NCBI GenBank assembly: GCA_963745675.1
Contig: CAVUYM010000018.1
Location: forward strand, 62,001 to 126,000
Length of the DNA stretch: 64,000 nucleotides
Reading direction: 5' to 3'
From: JAUIIK01 sp963745675
GTDB lineage: Bacteria; Chloroflexota; Chloroflexia; Thermomicrobiales; CFX8
Program-made: the position numbers and the translations under genes
The notes under the pieces: model-generated
Databases searched by the model: none
Seen by the model: only the letters and a program-made list of their open reading frames with translations
What the model was told of the DNA's origin: nothing
Shown here: one piece after another, positions 53,770 through 61,574 of the stretch
How the letters are laid out: each line of letters starts with the position of its first letter
Position numbering within the stretch: position 1 is the stretch's first letter

Positions 53770-55482
53770 ATGACTGATCCGGATCGGACCCAGGACGAAA
53801 ACGGCGCTTCCGACCTCCAAGCGAGAACCGGCGGGGAGGTCGTCGCCGACGCGCTCCTCGCCTGGGGCGTGACCCGGGGATTTTGCGTGCCCGGCGAGAG
53901 CTACCTCGGTCTCCTGGGCGCGCTGGATCGGGCCCGCAACGCCTTCGACCTTGTCGTCTGCCGGCACGAAGGCAGCGCGGCCTACATGGCCGAAGCCTAT
54001 GGCAGGATGACCGGCCGGCCGGGCGTCTGCCTGGTCACGCGCGGACCGGGCGCCAGCAACGCCCTGATCGGCGTGGCGACGGCGGCGCAGGAGAGCACGC
54101 CGATGGTGCTGATCATCGGCAACGTCTCCACCGGGTCGGAAGGCCGGTTCGCGTTTCAGGAGATCGACGTGAAGTCGGTCTTCGGCAGCGTGGCGAAATG
54201 GGTCGGCGTCGTCCAGCGGCCGACCGACATTCCCCACATGGTCGGACGGGCCCTGTCCGTCGCCACGTCCGGACGGCCCGGGCCGGTGGTGCTGGCGGTT
54301 CCCGACAACGTGCAGTTCGAGCGGGTGACCGCGCCGGCGCCGGTCTACCGGCCGCGGCCGGCGATGGTGGCCTCGGCGGAAAGCGTCGCCAGGGTGTCCG
54401 AGCTGGTGTCGGCCAGTGAACGGCCGCTCCTGTTGTTGGGGGGCAACGGCTGGAACGGGGATGCCTGTGCCGATATCGCCGCCTTCGCCCGCGCCCATGA
54501 CCTGCCGGTCGCGACCACCTTTCGGCGCAACGACCTGATCGGGGCCGAAAACCCGAGCTATGTCGGCTCCTTCGGCCCCGGGGTTCACCCGGCGATGGTG
54601 GCTTACGCCGCGGAATGTGACCTGCTGATGCTGGTCGGCGGACGGCTGGGGGAGATCGAGACCGGGCGGTACGCCTATCTGTCGTCCCCCGACGCACATC
54701 GGACGTTCATCCACGCTGCGGCCCTTTCGGACGAGTTCGGGGAAGTCCTCGAACCGGACCTCGCGATCGTCACGGACGTGGCGCCGTTGTGTTCGAGCCT
54801 CGCCGCGCTGGACCCGCCCGCTGCCCGGCCCTGGGCGGACCGGCGCGCGGCGCTGAGGTCGAGCTTCGAGGCCTATCGGGAGCCGGTGGATTTCGGCGAC
54901 AAGCCCAATCCGGGGCGCGCCGTCGTCGCCCTGCAGGGCGTCCTGCCGGACGACGCGATCGTGACGATGGGGGCGGGCAACTACACCCACTTCGTCCTGC
55001 GCCATCACCGGTTCCAGTCGCGCGGCACCCTCTACGCGCCGCTTTCGGCCCCGATGGGCTACTCGATCCCGGCGGCGGTGTCCGCCGCGCTCGAACATCC
55101 GGATCGGGAGGTCGTCGCCTATGTCGGCGACGGCTGCTTCTTCATGAACCCGCAGGAGCTGACGACCGCCGCCGCGCGCAACCTGAGGCTGACGGTCGTC
55201 ATGTTCAACAACGGGATCTACGGCTCGATCCGCATGCACGAGGAACTGGCCGAGCCGGGCATGGCCGTCGCCACCCAACTGCACAATCCGGATTTCCAGG
55301 TGCTTGCCAAATCGCTGGGGATCGCGGCCCGCAGGGTTACCGAGCCGGCCGACGTCGCCGTGGCCTACGAGGAATTGCGCGCCGAAGGAAAGGGCCCGAT
55401 CTTCATCGAACTGGTGACCGATCCCGAGGTCATCACGCCGCAGATGACGATCGCCGACATTCGCAACCGGGGGAGGAAGTGA
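53770..55482 (+). CDS. thiamine-diphosphate-dependent enzyme, acetolactate synthase/2-oxoacid decarboxylase-like
   Basis: A 570-residue three-domain ThDP enzyme. The catalytic Glu is E67 (VCRHEGSAAYMAEAYGRMTG). The ThDP/Mg motif GDG (residues about 453-455) and NN about 26 residues later (VGDGCFFMNPQELTTAA, VMFNNGIYGS) are present. Relatives include acetolactate synthase, glyoxylate carboligase, arylpyruvate and benzoylformate decarboxylases and sulfoacetaldehyde acetyltransferase. No small regulatory subunit is present, so branched-chain synthesis is unlikely. The HisC-like aminotransferase follows 1 base later, which suggests a 2-oxo acid substrate made by transamination. Confidence 0.88.
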   Translation: MTDPDRTQDENGASDLQARTGGEVVADALLAWGVTRGFCVPGESYLGLLGALDRARNAFDLVVCRHEGSAAYMAEAYGRMTGRPGVCLVTRGPGASNALIGVATAAQESTPMVLIIGNVSTGSEGRFAFQEIDVKSVFGSVAKWVGVVQRPTDIPHMVGRALSVATSGRPGPVVLAVPDNVQFERVTAPAPVYRPRPAMVASAESVARVSELVSASERPLLLLGGNGWNGDACADIAAFARAHDLPVATTFRRNDLIGAENPSYVGSFGPGVHPAMVAYAAECDLLMLVGGRLGEIETGRYAYLSSPDAHRTFIHAAALSDEFGEVLEPDLAIVTDVAPLCSSLAALDPPAARPWADRRAALRSSFEAYREPVDFGDKPNPGRAVVALQGVLPDDAIVTMGAGNYTHFVLRHHRFQSRGTLYAPLSAPMGYSIPAAVSAALEHPDREVVAYVGDGCFFMNPQELTTAAARNLRLTVVMFNNGIYGSIRMHEELAEPGMAVATQLHNPDFQVLAKSLGIAARRVTEPADVAVAYEELRAEGKGPIFIELVTDPEVITPQMTIADIRNRGRK

Positions 55483-55483
55483 C

Positions 55484-56614
55484 GTGAAGGACGACAAGAG
55501 CATGGCGACCAACCAGCGGCCGATGCCGCTTCCCTACGTCGCGCAGGGGCCCGACTTCACGCCGGGCCGGATGACGTTCGGAGAGGACGAACAGGTCTGC
55601 AAGCTGTCGAGCAACGAATCCGCCCTCGGCCCCGGGCCGAAGGCGATCGAAGCGATGCGGGCCTGCGTCGGCGGGCAACACCTCTATCCGGATGCCGACG
55701 GGATGCCGCTGGCCGAGGCCATCGGCGCCGTCCACGGGCTCGATCCGGTGCGCGTCCTGGTCGGCCCGGGCTCGGACTCCATCCTCGGGTGGATCATTCG
55801 CGGCTGGGCCGGTGTCGGCGACGAGGTGGTCTATTCCGCGCACGGATTTCAGGCCTACCGCATCAGGGCGGCCACGGCGGGCGTGGTCCCCGTGTCGGCG
55901 CCCGAGCGCGAGATGATGACCGACATCGAGGCCCTTCTGGACGCGGTGACCGAGCGGACGCGTATCGTCTTCGTCGCCAATCCGAACAATCCGACCGGGA
56001 CCTTCATCCGCCCGGCCGTGCTCGCCGATCTGCGCGCCCGGCTGCGCGCGAACGTGCTGCTGGTCGTCGACGAGGCCTACAACGAGTTCGTCACCGACCC
56101 CGACTTCGAGTCGGCGATCGGCATGGTCGACAACGGGGCCGACAACGTCATCGTCACCCGCACCTTTTCGAAATTCTACGCGCTCGCGGGCCTGCGGGTC
56201 GGGTGGGCCTATGCGCCTGCGTCGGCCATGGGACCGCTGTCACGCCTGCGCGGGCCTTTTTCCGTCTCCGGCATCGCGATGGCGGCGGCCGTCGCCGCCC
56301 TCGATGACGCCGAGCATGCCCGTGCGACGCTTGCCCATAACGAGCGTTGGCGACCGTGGTTGATCGACCGGATCCGGGAGCTCGGTTTCGAGGCGACCGA
56401 CAGCGTCGGCAACTTCGTTCTGATGAAGATTCCCGGCGGGCCGGACGCGGCCGCCGCGTTCGATCAGGCGCTCCGCGGTCGCGGCTTCGTCGGCCGGCTC
56501 GCCGACCAGAACGCGCTCCCGGACTGGCTGCGGCTGACCATCGGGACCGAGAACTGCATGGAAGGGTTGGCCTCGGCCCTGGGTGATCTGTCGAAGACCT
56601 ACTGCGCAGAGTAG
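55484..56614 (+). CDS. HisC-like PLP-dependent aminotransferase
   Basis: A 376-residue class I/II aminotransferase resembling histidinol-phosphate aminotransferase: CKLSSNESALGPGPKAIEAM, VANPNNPTGTFI, LLVVDEAYNEF and RTFSKFYALAGLRVGWA, with the PLP Lys near residue 230. The GTG at 55484 is supported by GGGGAGGAAG; ATG 55502 is a possible alternative. No other his genes are near, so it probably handles another amino acid, for example an aromatic one. It is surely cotranscribed with the ThDP enzyme. Confidence 0.88.
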   Translation: MKDDKSMATNQRPMPLPYVAQGPDFTPGRMTFGEDEQVCKLSSNESALGPGPKAIEAMRACVGGQHLYPDADGMPLAEAIGAVHGLDPVRVLVGPGSDSILGWIIRGWAGVGDEVVYSAHGFQAYRIRAATAGVVPVSAPEREMMTDIEALLDAVTERTRIVFVANPNNPTGTFIRPAVLADLRARLRANVLLVVDEAYNEFVTDPDFESAIGMVDNGADNVIVTRTFSKFYALAGLRVGWAYAPASAMGPLSRLRGPFSVSGIAMAAAVAALDDAEHARATLAHNERWRPWLIDRIRELGFEATDSVGNFVLMKIPGGPDAAAAFDQALRGRGFVGRLADQNALPDWLRLTIGTENCMEGLASALGDLSKTYCAE

Positions 56615-56660
56615 TCACCGGGCCGACGGGGGCGGCGCGTCGTCGCCGTTCCCGCCGCCG

Positions 56661-57083
56661 CTACCGCCGGAAGACGGCGCGGACGACCCGTTGGGCGATG
56701 CGCCAGCCGTCGGCGGTCCGGATGTAGCGGTCGTGATACTCGCCGATCGCGGCGGGCAGGTTCATCGGCAGCGGCGGTTCCTGCGCCGGGCCCTCGTGAT
56801 CGAACAGCGTGAAGTAGGTGACGCCGGTCGCAGTCCCATCGTCGGCGACGTCGATCAGGATGTTGGTGCAGACGTGGCGGGTGGTCCGGTCGGCCGGCCG
56901 CTTGTCGAGGAAGTCGCGGAGCTGGTCGGGCGCCGCCAGCACCGTGCCGGCCCGCTCGAAGGTGCCGCCGTCGGCGAACAGGGCGATCAACTGGTCGGCC
57001 CGGTTCGCGTCCACGTGGTTGGCGAAGGCGACCGACAGCCTTTGGCAGGCCTGTTCGATCCGCAGGCGTTCGATGTCGTCCAT
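56661..57083 (-). CDS. SnoaL/NTF2-like protein
   Basis: A 140-residue cone-shaped NTF2-fold protein: IEQACQRLSVAFANHVDANRADQLIALFADGGTFER at the start and GEYHDRYIRTADGWRIAQRVVRAVFRR at the end, of the SnoaL_4 type seen beside aromatic oxygenases. It could be an isomerase, a dehydratase or a small accessory subunit. It is the last gene of the minus-strand TRAP operon (40 bases after dctM). A related-fold protein closes the opposite transcript at 63323. Confidence 0.82.
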   Translation of the reverse strand: MDDIERLRIEQACQRLSVAFANHVDANRADQLIALFADGGTFERAGTVLAAPDQLRDFLDKRPADRTTRHVCTNILIDVADDGTATGVTYFTLFDHEGPAQEPPLPMNLPAAIGEYHDRYIRTADGWRIAQRVVRAVFRR

Positions 57084-57123
57084 GGCGGCATCCTCTCGGC
57101 GGGATGGAAGGGCGGGGGCCCGG

Positions 57124-58416
57124 TCACTTCATCAGTTGCGGCAGCAACAGGGCGATCGTCGGAAAGAAGATGATCAGCAGCAAGCGGACGATGTCGGCGA
57201 CGAAGAAGGGCACGATGCCGCGGAAGATCGTCCACAGTTGAAGGTCCGGGACGACCGCCCTCAGGACGAACACGTTCATGCCGATCGGCGGCGTGATCAT
57301 GCTGATCTCGGAAACGATGATGACGAAGATCCCGAACCAGATCAGGTCGAGGTTGAGCGAGATGATGAGCGGGGCGAAGATCGGCACGGTGAGCAGGATC
57401 AGCGCCAGCCCGTCGAACACCATGCCGAGCAGCACGTAGATCCCCGCCAGCAGAAGCACCACGGCGATCGGCGGCAGGCCCTGCGATCCGACCCAGTGGG
57501 TCAGGGCGCCGGTCATCCCGGACACCGTGATGAAGTTGGACAGCATGATCGCGCCGAAGCCGACGGTGAAGATCATGCCGGTGGTCCGGCCCGTCTCGAC
57601 CAGCGATTCGAAGAATTGGTTCCAGGTCATGCGGCGGCGGGCGACCGCGAACGCCAGCGCGCCGACCGCGCCCATGCCGCCGGCCTCGGTCGGGGTGAAC
57701 ACGCCCAGATAGATGCCGCCGAGGATGAACAGGAACAGGACGACCACGCCCCAGACCTTCGAGAGGCTGCGCCAGCGCTCCGCCCACGCGGCGCGCGGCC
57801 CGCGCGGCCCGGCCTCGGGATCGAGCCGTGTCACCACGACGATCGAGGCGATGTAGAGGATGATCGTGAGGATCCCCGGCAGGATGCCGGCTATGAACAG
57901 TGCGCCGATATCCGAGTTGGTGAGGATGCCGTAGAGGACCAGCCCGACGCTGGGCGGGATCAGCGAGCCGAGCGTGCCGCCGGCCGCGATCGAGCCGGCG
58001 GCGAGCGTGTCGGCATACTCGAACCGGCGCATCGACGGCATGGTCACCTTCGCCATCGTCGCGCAGGTCGCCAGCGAGCTGCCGGATACCGCCGCGAACC
58101 CGCCGCAGGCCGCGATGGTCGCCATGGCGAGACCGCCGCGATGGTGGCCGAGCCAGGCGTTGAACGTGTCGTAGAGCTCCTCCGACAGCGCCGCCCGGTA
58201 GATGAAGGTGCCCATCAGCACGAACAGCGGCAGCACGGAGAAGCTGTGGGTCATGGACAGGTCGACGATGATCTGTCCCAGCAGTTCGGTCGCCGGGCTC
58301 CAGCCGCGCACGGTCGCGAAGCCGACGACGCCGACGGGGATCATGGCGAGGCCCAGCGGCACGCCCAGGAAGGCGAGGGCGAGCAGGGCGGCGAGCGCGA
58401 GCAGCGCGATCTCCAT
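57124..58416 (-). CDS. TRAP transporter large permease, DctM-like
   Basis: A 430-residue membrane protein with about 12 hydrophobic segments; landmarks are GVPLGLAMIPVGVVGFATVRG, HRGGLAMATIAACGGFAAVSGSSLATCATMAKV and IPPSVGLVLYGILTNSDIG. It forms the ion-driven channel with the DctQ-like subunit 3 bases upstream. It is used by the binding protein at 59029-60096. Confidence 0.93.
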   Translation of the reverse strand: MEIALLALAALLALAFLGVPLGLAMIPVGVVGFATVRGWSPATELLGQIIVDLSMTHSFSVLPLFVLMGTFIYRAALSEELYDTFNAWLGHHRGGLAMATIAACGGFAAVSGSSLATCATMAKVTMPSMRRFEYADTLAAGSIAAGGTLGSLIPPSVGLVLYGILTNSDIGALFIAGILPGILTIILYIASIVVVTRLDPEAGPRGPRAAWAERWRSLSKVWGVVVLFLFILGGIYLGVFTPTEAGGMGAVGALAFAVARRRMTWNQFFESLVETGRTTGMIFTVGFGAIMLSNFITVSGMTGALTHWVGSQGLPPIAVVLLLAGIYVLLGMVFDGLALILLTVPIFAPLIISLNLDLIWFGIFVIIVSEISMITPPIGMNVFVLRAVVPDLQLWTIFRGIVPFFVADIVRLLLIIFFPTIALLLPQLMK

Positions 58417-58419
58417 GCC

Positions 58420-58941
58420 CTACGCCTCTTTCCCGGGGCCGGCCCGCAGATGGCCGATCATCTGTGCCAGCAGGATCAGCGCCGTGATGCCGCTCAGCAC
58501 GCAGGAGAAATAGACGAAGGGCGCGATCTCGACCTCGAGGAAGGTCGTCGCGCGCTCGGAGACGCGGAACGATTCCGCCTGGTGCCAGAGCTGATAGCTG
58601 ATGAAGGCGACGACCGACGCGCTGAACGCCAGGACGAAGAGCTCCTGGAGCCAGCGGCCGACCCGCTGGAACAGGCCCTCGAACAGCGAGACGGTGATGT
58701 GGCCGCGATCCGCGGTGACCAGCGGCAGTCCCGAGAAGATCGTCAGCGCGAGGAAGAACTCGACGAGCTCGAAGGCCCCCGGCAACGGCGCGTTGAAGAC
58801 GTACCGCCCGACCACGTCGACGAAGGTTGTCGCCATCATGCAGAAGACCGATATCGCGATCATCAGCCTGAGCAGCCGGATGCTCCAGGACCGCGCGCTC
58901 GGGCCCGGGCCCGTCTCGGCGTCAGTTCGTGCTGTCGTCAT
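58420..58941 (-). CDS. TRAP transporter small permease, DctQ-like
   Basis: A 173-residue protein with four hydrophobic helices (RLLRLMIAISVFCMMATTFVDVVGRYVF first) and ELVEFFLALTIFSGLPLVTADRGHITVSLFE, typical of DctQ. It lies 87 bases after the binding-protein gene and 3 bases before dctM, giving the usual P-Q-M order. Confidence 0.92.
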   Translation of the reverse strand: MTTARTDAETGPGPSARSWSIRLLRLMIAISVFCMMATTFVDVVGRYVFNAPLPGAFELVEFFLALTIFSGLPLVTADRGHITVSLFEGLFQRVGRWLQELFVLAFSASVVAFISYQLWHQAESFRVSERATTFLEVEIAPFVYFSCVLSGITALILLAQMIGHLRAGPGKEA

Positions 58942-59028
58942 GGCGGTGTGACCACATGCTGCTGTACCGGCGGGCGCACGACAGGCCGGCGTCCCGCCCC
59001 CGCACCGGTGGCGGTCGGACCGTCGGCG

Positions 59029-60096
59029 TCAGGGAGCCGGCTTCCAGCTCTGCTTGGCGATCTCCGCGGCCGTCTTCCGATAGAAGCTCAACGCCGCCGC
59101 GCCGTCGACACCGCGCTTCTTCGCGGCGGCGATCCACTCCGCCGTCAGGGGCTCGAACTTCTTCTTGAGCGCGCCGATGAAGGCGGGAGAGGCGAAATGG
59201 ACCTTGAGCTTGCCGGCGTCCTTCAGCCGCTTCCAGGCGGCCTTGTCGGCTTCGTCCCAGGACCGCGCGAGACGGGCGAAATTCTCGCCCGATGCGCTCA
59301 TCAGCGCCGCCTTGTCCGCCTTCGACAGGCGGTCCCACTTGGACTGGTTCATGACCACGCTGAAAGTCGCGGAATAGAGCCCGCCCGGGAACACCGTCAC
59401 GTAATTCAGGAACTTGTTGACCCGGAAGTTGAAGACGTCGGTGATGCTGAGCGTGGTCCCGTCGACCGTCCCGTTCGAGATCACTTCATAGGTGGCGGGG
59501 CCCGGAACCGAGACGATCACCGCGCCGAGCGCCGAGATGACCTGCTTGGCGTAGCGCGCGTTGGCGCGAATCTTGAGGCCGTGGGCATCGGCGATCGACA
59601 GCACGGGCTTCTTGATCGTCCACAGGTGCGACGGGCCGATGGCGAGCACCGACAGCAGCTTGACCCCCCGGTGCTCGTTCGCCGGCACGAAGTATTTCAG
59701 GTAGGTGCGCCACAGGGCCACGGACGCCGCTTCCGAGCTGAGTCCTTCGAAGGGCAGGTCCGCCATGCCCATCAGCACGAAGCGTTTCGGCGTGAAGCCG
59801 TGCTGCGCGATGGTGATGTCGGCGATTCCCGTCCGCGCCATGTCGAACTGGCGCGGCACCGGGCCCAGCGACGAATCAGTGAACTTGATCTTCAGGCGCC
59901 CCTTGCTCGCCTTCTCGACGTTCTTCGCCCAGGGACCCAGCACGCCCGTGTAGACAGTGTGGGCGCGCGGAATGAACAGGTTGAACAGGAGTTCGGTCGC
60001 CGCGCTGGCGGTCGACGAGGCCGACAACGCGGCGGCGAACACGGCGCCCGCCACGGCGACGCGCTTGAGCGGCGCGGTCTTCGAACTGTGCTTCAT
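59029..60096 (-). CDS. TRAP transporter substrate-binding protein, DctP-like
   Basis: A 355-residue periplasmic protein. I chose ATG 60096, preceded by GGGAGGAAAT; the longer frame enters the GntR gene. The Sec signal is cleaved near ASA (residue 32). DctP features include ATELLFNLFIPRAHTVYTGVLGPWAKNVEKASKGRLKIKF, HGLKIRANARYAKQVISALGA and the ligand-carboxylate region SNGTVDGTTLSITDVFNF. The ligand is probably an aromatic or other carboxylate later used by the divergent FAD monooxygenase (inference from the shared regulator). Confidence 0.92.
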   Translation of the reverse strand: MKHSSKTAPLKRVAVAGAVFAAALSASSTASAATELLFNLFIPRAHTVYTGVLGPWAKNVEKASKGRLKIKFTDSSLGPVPRQFDMARTGIADITIAQHGFTPKRFVLMGMADLPFEGLSSEAASVALWRTYLKYFVPANEHRGVKLLSVLAIGPSHLWTIKKPVLSIADAHGLKIRANARYAKQVISALGAVIVSVPGPATYEVISNGTVDGTTLSITDVFNFRVNKFLNYVTVFPGGLYSATFSVVMNQSKWDRLSKADKAALMSASGENFARLARSWDEADKAAWKRLKDAGKLKVHFASPAFIGALKKKFEPLTAEWIAAAKKRGVDGAAALSFYRKTAAEIAKQSWKPAP

Positions 60097-60164
60097 TGGA
60101 TTTCCTCCCGGTCGTCTTTGTCGGGGCTGGCGTCGAGCCGGCGCCCGCGTTGTGTTGAGAAGTG

Positions 60165-60911
60165 TCAGGCCGCGGGCAAGACCAGCCGCGACAGGTTCGC
60201 CCTTTCCTTGCTGTCCGCCGAGATGTCGGTCAGGGCCGCGACGATCTTGTTCCGGCCGCCGCGAAGATGCTCCCGCATCAGCCATTCCGCCCGCGCGCCT
60301 TCGCCGTTGATGATGGCGGTCAGCAGCACGACGTGCTCTTCGTGGCTGGCGCGCAGGATCCGAAAGAGGCTGTCCATATCGGTCAGGTAGAACGGCACCT
60401 TGTTGGCCGCGACCAGCGGGCCGGCGTTGTTGAATTTCAGCGCCGCGCCGAGCGGGGCGTTCCTTGCCGCCGCGATAAGCGTGTCGTGAAAGCGGCTGTT
60501 GATCCGGTTCCAGGCGAGGGAATCGTCCTCGACCAAGTGTCCCTTTCCGAACAGAGTCTCCGCCTCGTCGAGGCACTGCTCCAGCGCGCGCCGGCTGTCG
60601 CGCGACAGGCCGCGTTCGGCGACCAGGCGGCAGGCCATGCCTTCGAGCGCGCCGCGTACGTCCATCGCGTCGGCGACTTCCTCGGCCGAGAACCGTCGAA
60701 CGGTGAAGCCCTTGTGCGGCTCCCGCGTGATCAGGTTCTCCTGCTCGAGCTGGCCGAACGCGAGCCGGACCGGCGTGCGCGAAACGCCCAGCGCCTCGGC
60801 GAGGGGAATCTCGCGAAGCCGCTCGCCCGGGGTCAGCTCGCCGCTGAAGATCATCTCCCGGATCTGGCGGGCGACGCGGGCCAGCTGGGTTTCGTCTCCG
60901 ACATCTTGCAT
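60165..60911 (-). CDS. GntR-family (FCD) regulator
   Basis: A 248-residue protein with an N-terminal winged helix (QIREMIFSGELTPGERLREIPLAEALGVSRTPVRLAFGQLEQENLI) and a C-terminal FCD ligand domain (FSAEEVADAMDVRGALEGMACRLVAERG). It heads the minus-strand TRAP operon. A TTGCATGCAA palindrome overlaps its own start codon, and two more lie in the divergent promoter. It is therefore a likely ligand-released repressor of both directions. Confidence 0.92.
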   Translation of the reverse strand: MQDVGDETQLARVARQIREMIFSGELTPGERLREIPLAEALGVSRTPVRLAFGQLEQENLITREPHKGFTVRRFSAEEVADAMDVRGALEGMACRLVAERGLSRDSRRALEQCLDEAETLFGKGHLVEDDSLAWNRINSRFHDTLIAAARNAPLGAALKFNNAGPLVAANKVPFYLTDMDSLFRILRASHEEHVVLLTAIINGEGARAEWLMREHLRGGRNKIVAALTDISADSKERANLSRLVLPAA

Positions 60912-60915
60912 GCAA
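60906..60915. promoter_or_regulatory. GntR operator copy overlapping the GntR start codon
   Basis: TTGCATGCAA, a perfect 10-bp palindrome, spans the ATG of the GntR gene. Two further copies (TTGCATTCAA at 60989-60998 and TTGCATGCAA at 61009-61018) lie in the same intergenic region. Confidence 0.6.
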
Positions 60916-60975
60916 AAACTCGCAATGATTCGGCTTTTAAGTCGATTTCGGTCAAATTATGCCGCCCTTTCGGAA

Positions 60976-61018
60976 TTGACAAGCTTGATTGCATTCAAAT
61001 ATGAATAATTGCATGCAA
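60976..61018 (+). promoter_or_regulatory. promoter of the VOC-monooxygenase operon with two GntR operators
   Basis: The perfect -35 TTGACA (60976-60981), an 18-base spacer and TATGAA (61000-61005) form a good promoter. TTGCATTCAA (60989-60998) lies between the two boxes and TTGCATGCAA (61009-61018) at the expected start of transcription. Their starts are 20 bases apart, two helical turns. Repressor binding would block initiation. Confidence 0.6.
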
Positions 61019-61052
61019 TAGATGCTATGGCCTCAACTCACAGGCGCCGCCC

Positions 61053-61574
61053 ATGTCCGATCCCGTAAAATTCATCACCCATATCGCGCTCTATGTCGGC
61101 GACCTCGAACGTTCGATCCGCTGGTACGAGGACGTCATGGGCATGAAGATCAACGCCTCGTCGCCGGGTCGGTTCGCGGCCGTCAGCTTCGGCTATCGGC
61201 ACCACGATCTGGCGCTGGTGCAGGCGCCCCCGGACTACAAGCCGGTCGATACCGACCGGGTCGGCGTCTATCACATGGCGATCGACACCGGGTCCTTCGA
61301 CAATTCGATGAGGATCTACGGAAAGGCGCGGGAACTGGGCATGCTCGACTTCGTCAAGGCGACCGATCATCGCCTGGGGGTCGGCATCTACCTGCGGGAC
61401 CCGGACGGCAACATCATCGAGCTGTGGTCGGAATACCACAAGCGCATGGATGACGCGATCGCGAGCATCGACAAGATGGACCCGCCGTTCGAGGAGAACC
61501 CGATCGGCTTTCCAATGGACATGGAAGAGACCTGGCGGAAGTGGTCGGCCGAGCACGGGGCTGCGGCCAATTGA
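61053..61574 (+). CDS. VOC-family extradiol dioxygenase/glyoxalase-like protein
   Basis: A 173-residue single-module VOC protein: FITHIALYVGDLERSIRWYEDVMGMKI at the start, VGVYHMAIDTGSFDNSM in the middle, and GVGIYLRDPDGNIIELWSEY at the end. Probable metal ligands are H10, a His near residue 75 and the Glu of IIELW. It probably acts as a ring-cleavage dioxygenase on the product of the monooxygenase encoded next, or as an isomerase. Its stop overlaps the TTG start of that gene (TTGA). Confidence 0.83.
   Translation: MSDPVKFITHIALYVGDLERSIRWYEDVMGMKINASSPGRFAAVSFGYRHHDLALVQAPPDYKPVDTDRVGVYHMAIDTGSFDNSMRIYGKARELGMLDFVKATDHRLGVGIYLRDPDGNIIELWSEYHKRMDDAIASIDKMDPPFEENPIGFPMDMEETWRKWSAEHGAAAN

Noticed and set aside
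56818..60390. 1190-residue plus-strand open frame across the TRAP operon
   Set aside because: Consists of Asp/Glu/Arg-rich shadow sequence opposite DctM, DctQ, DctP and GntR genes, each of which has clear motifs.
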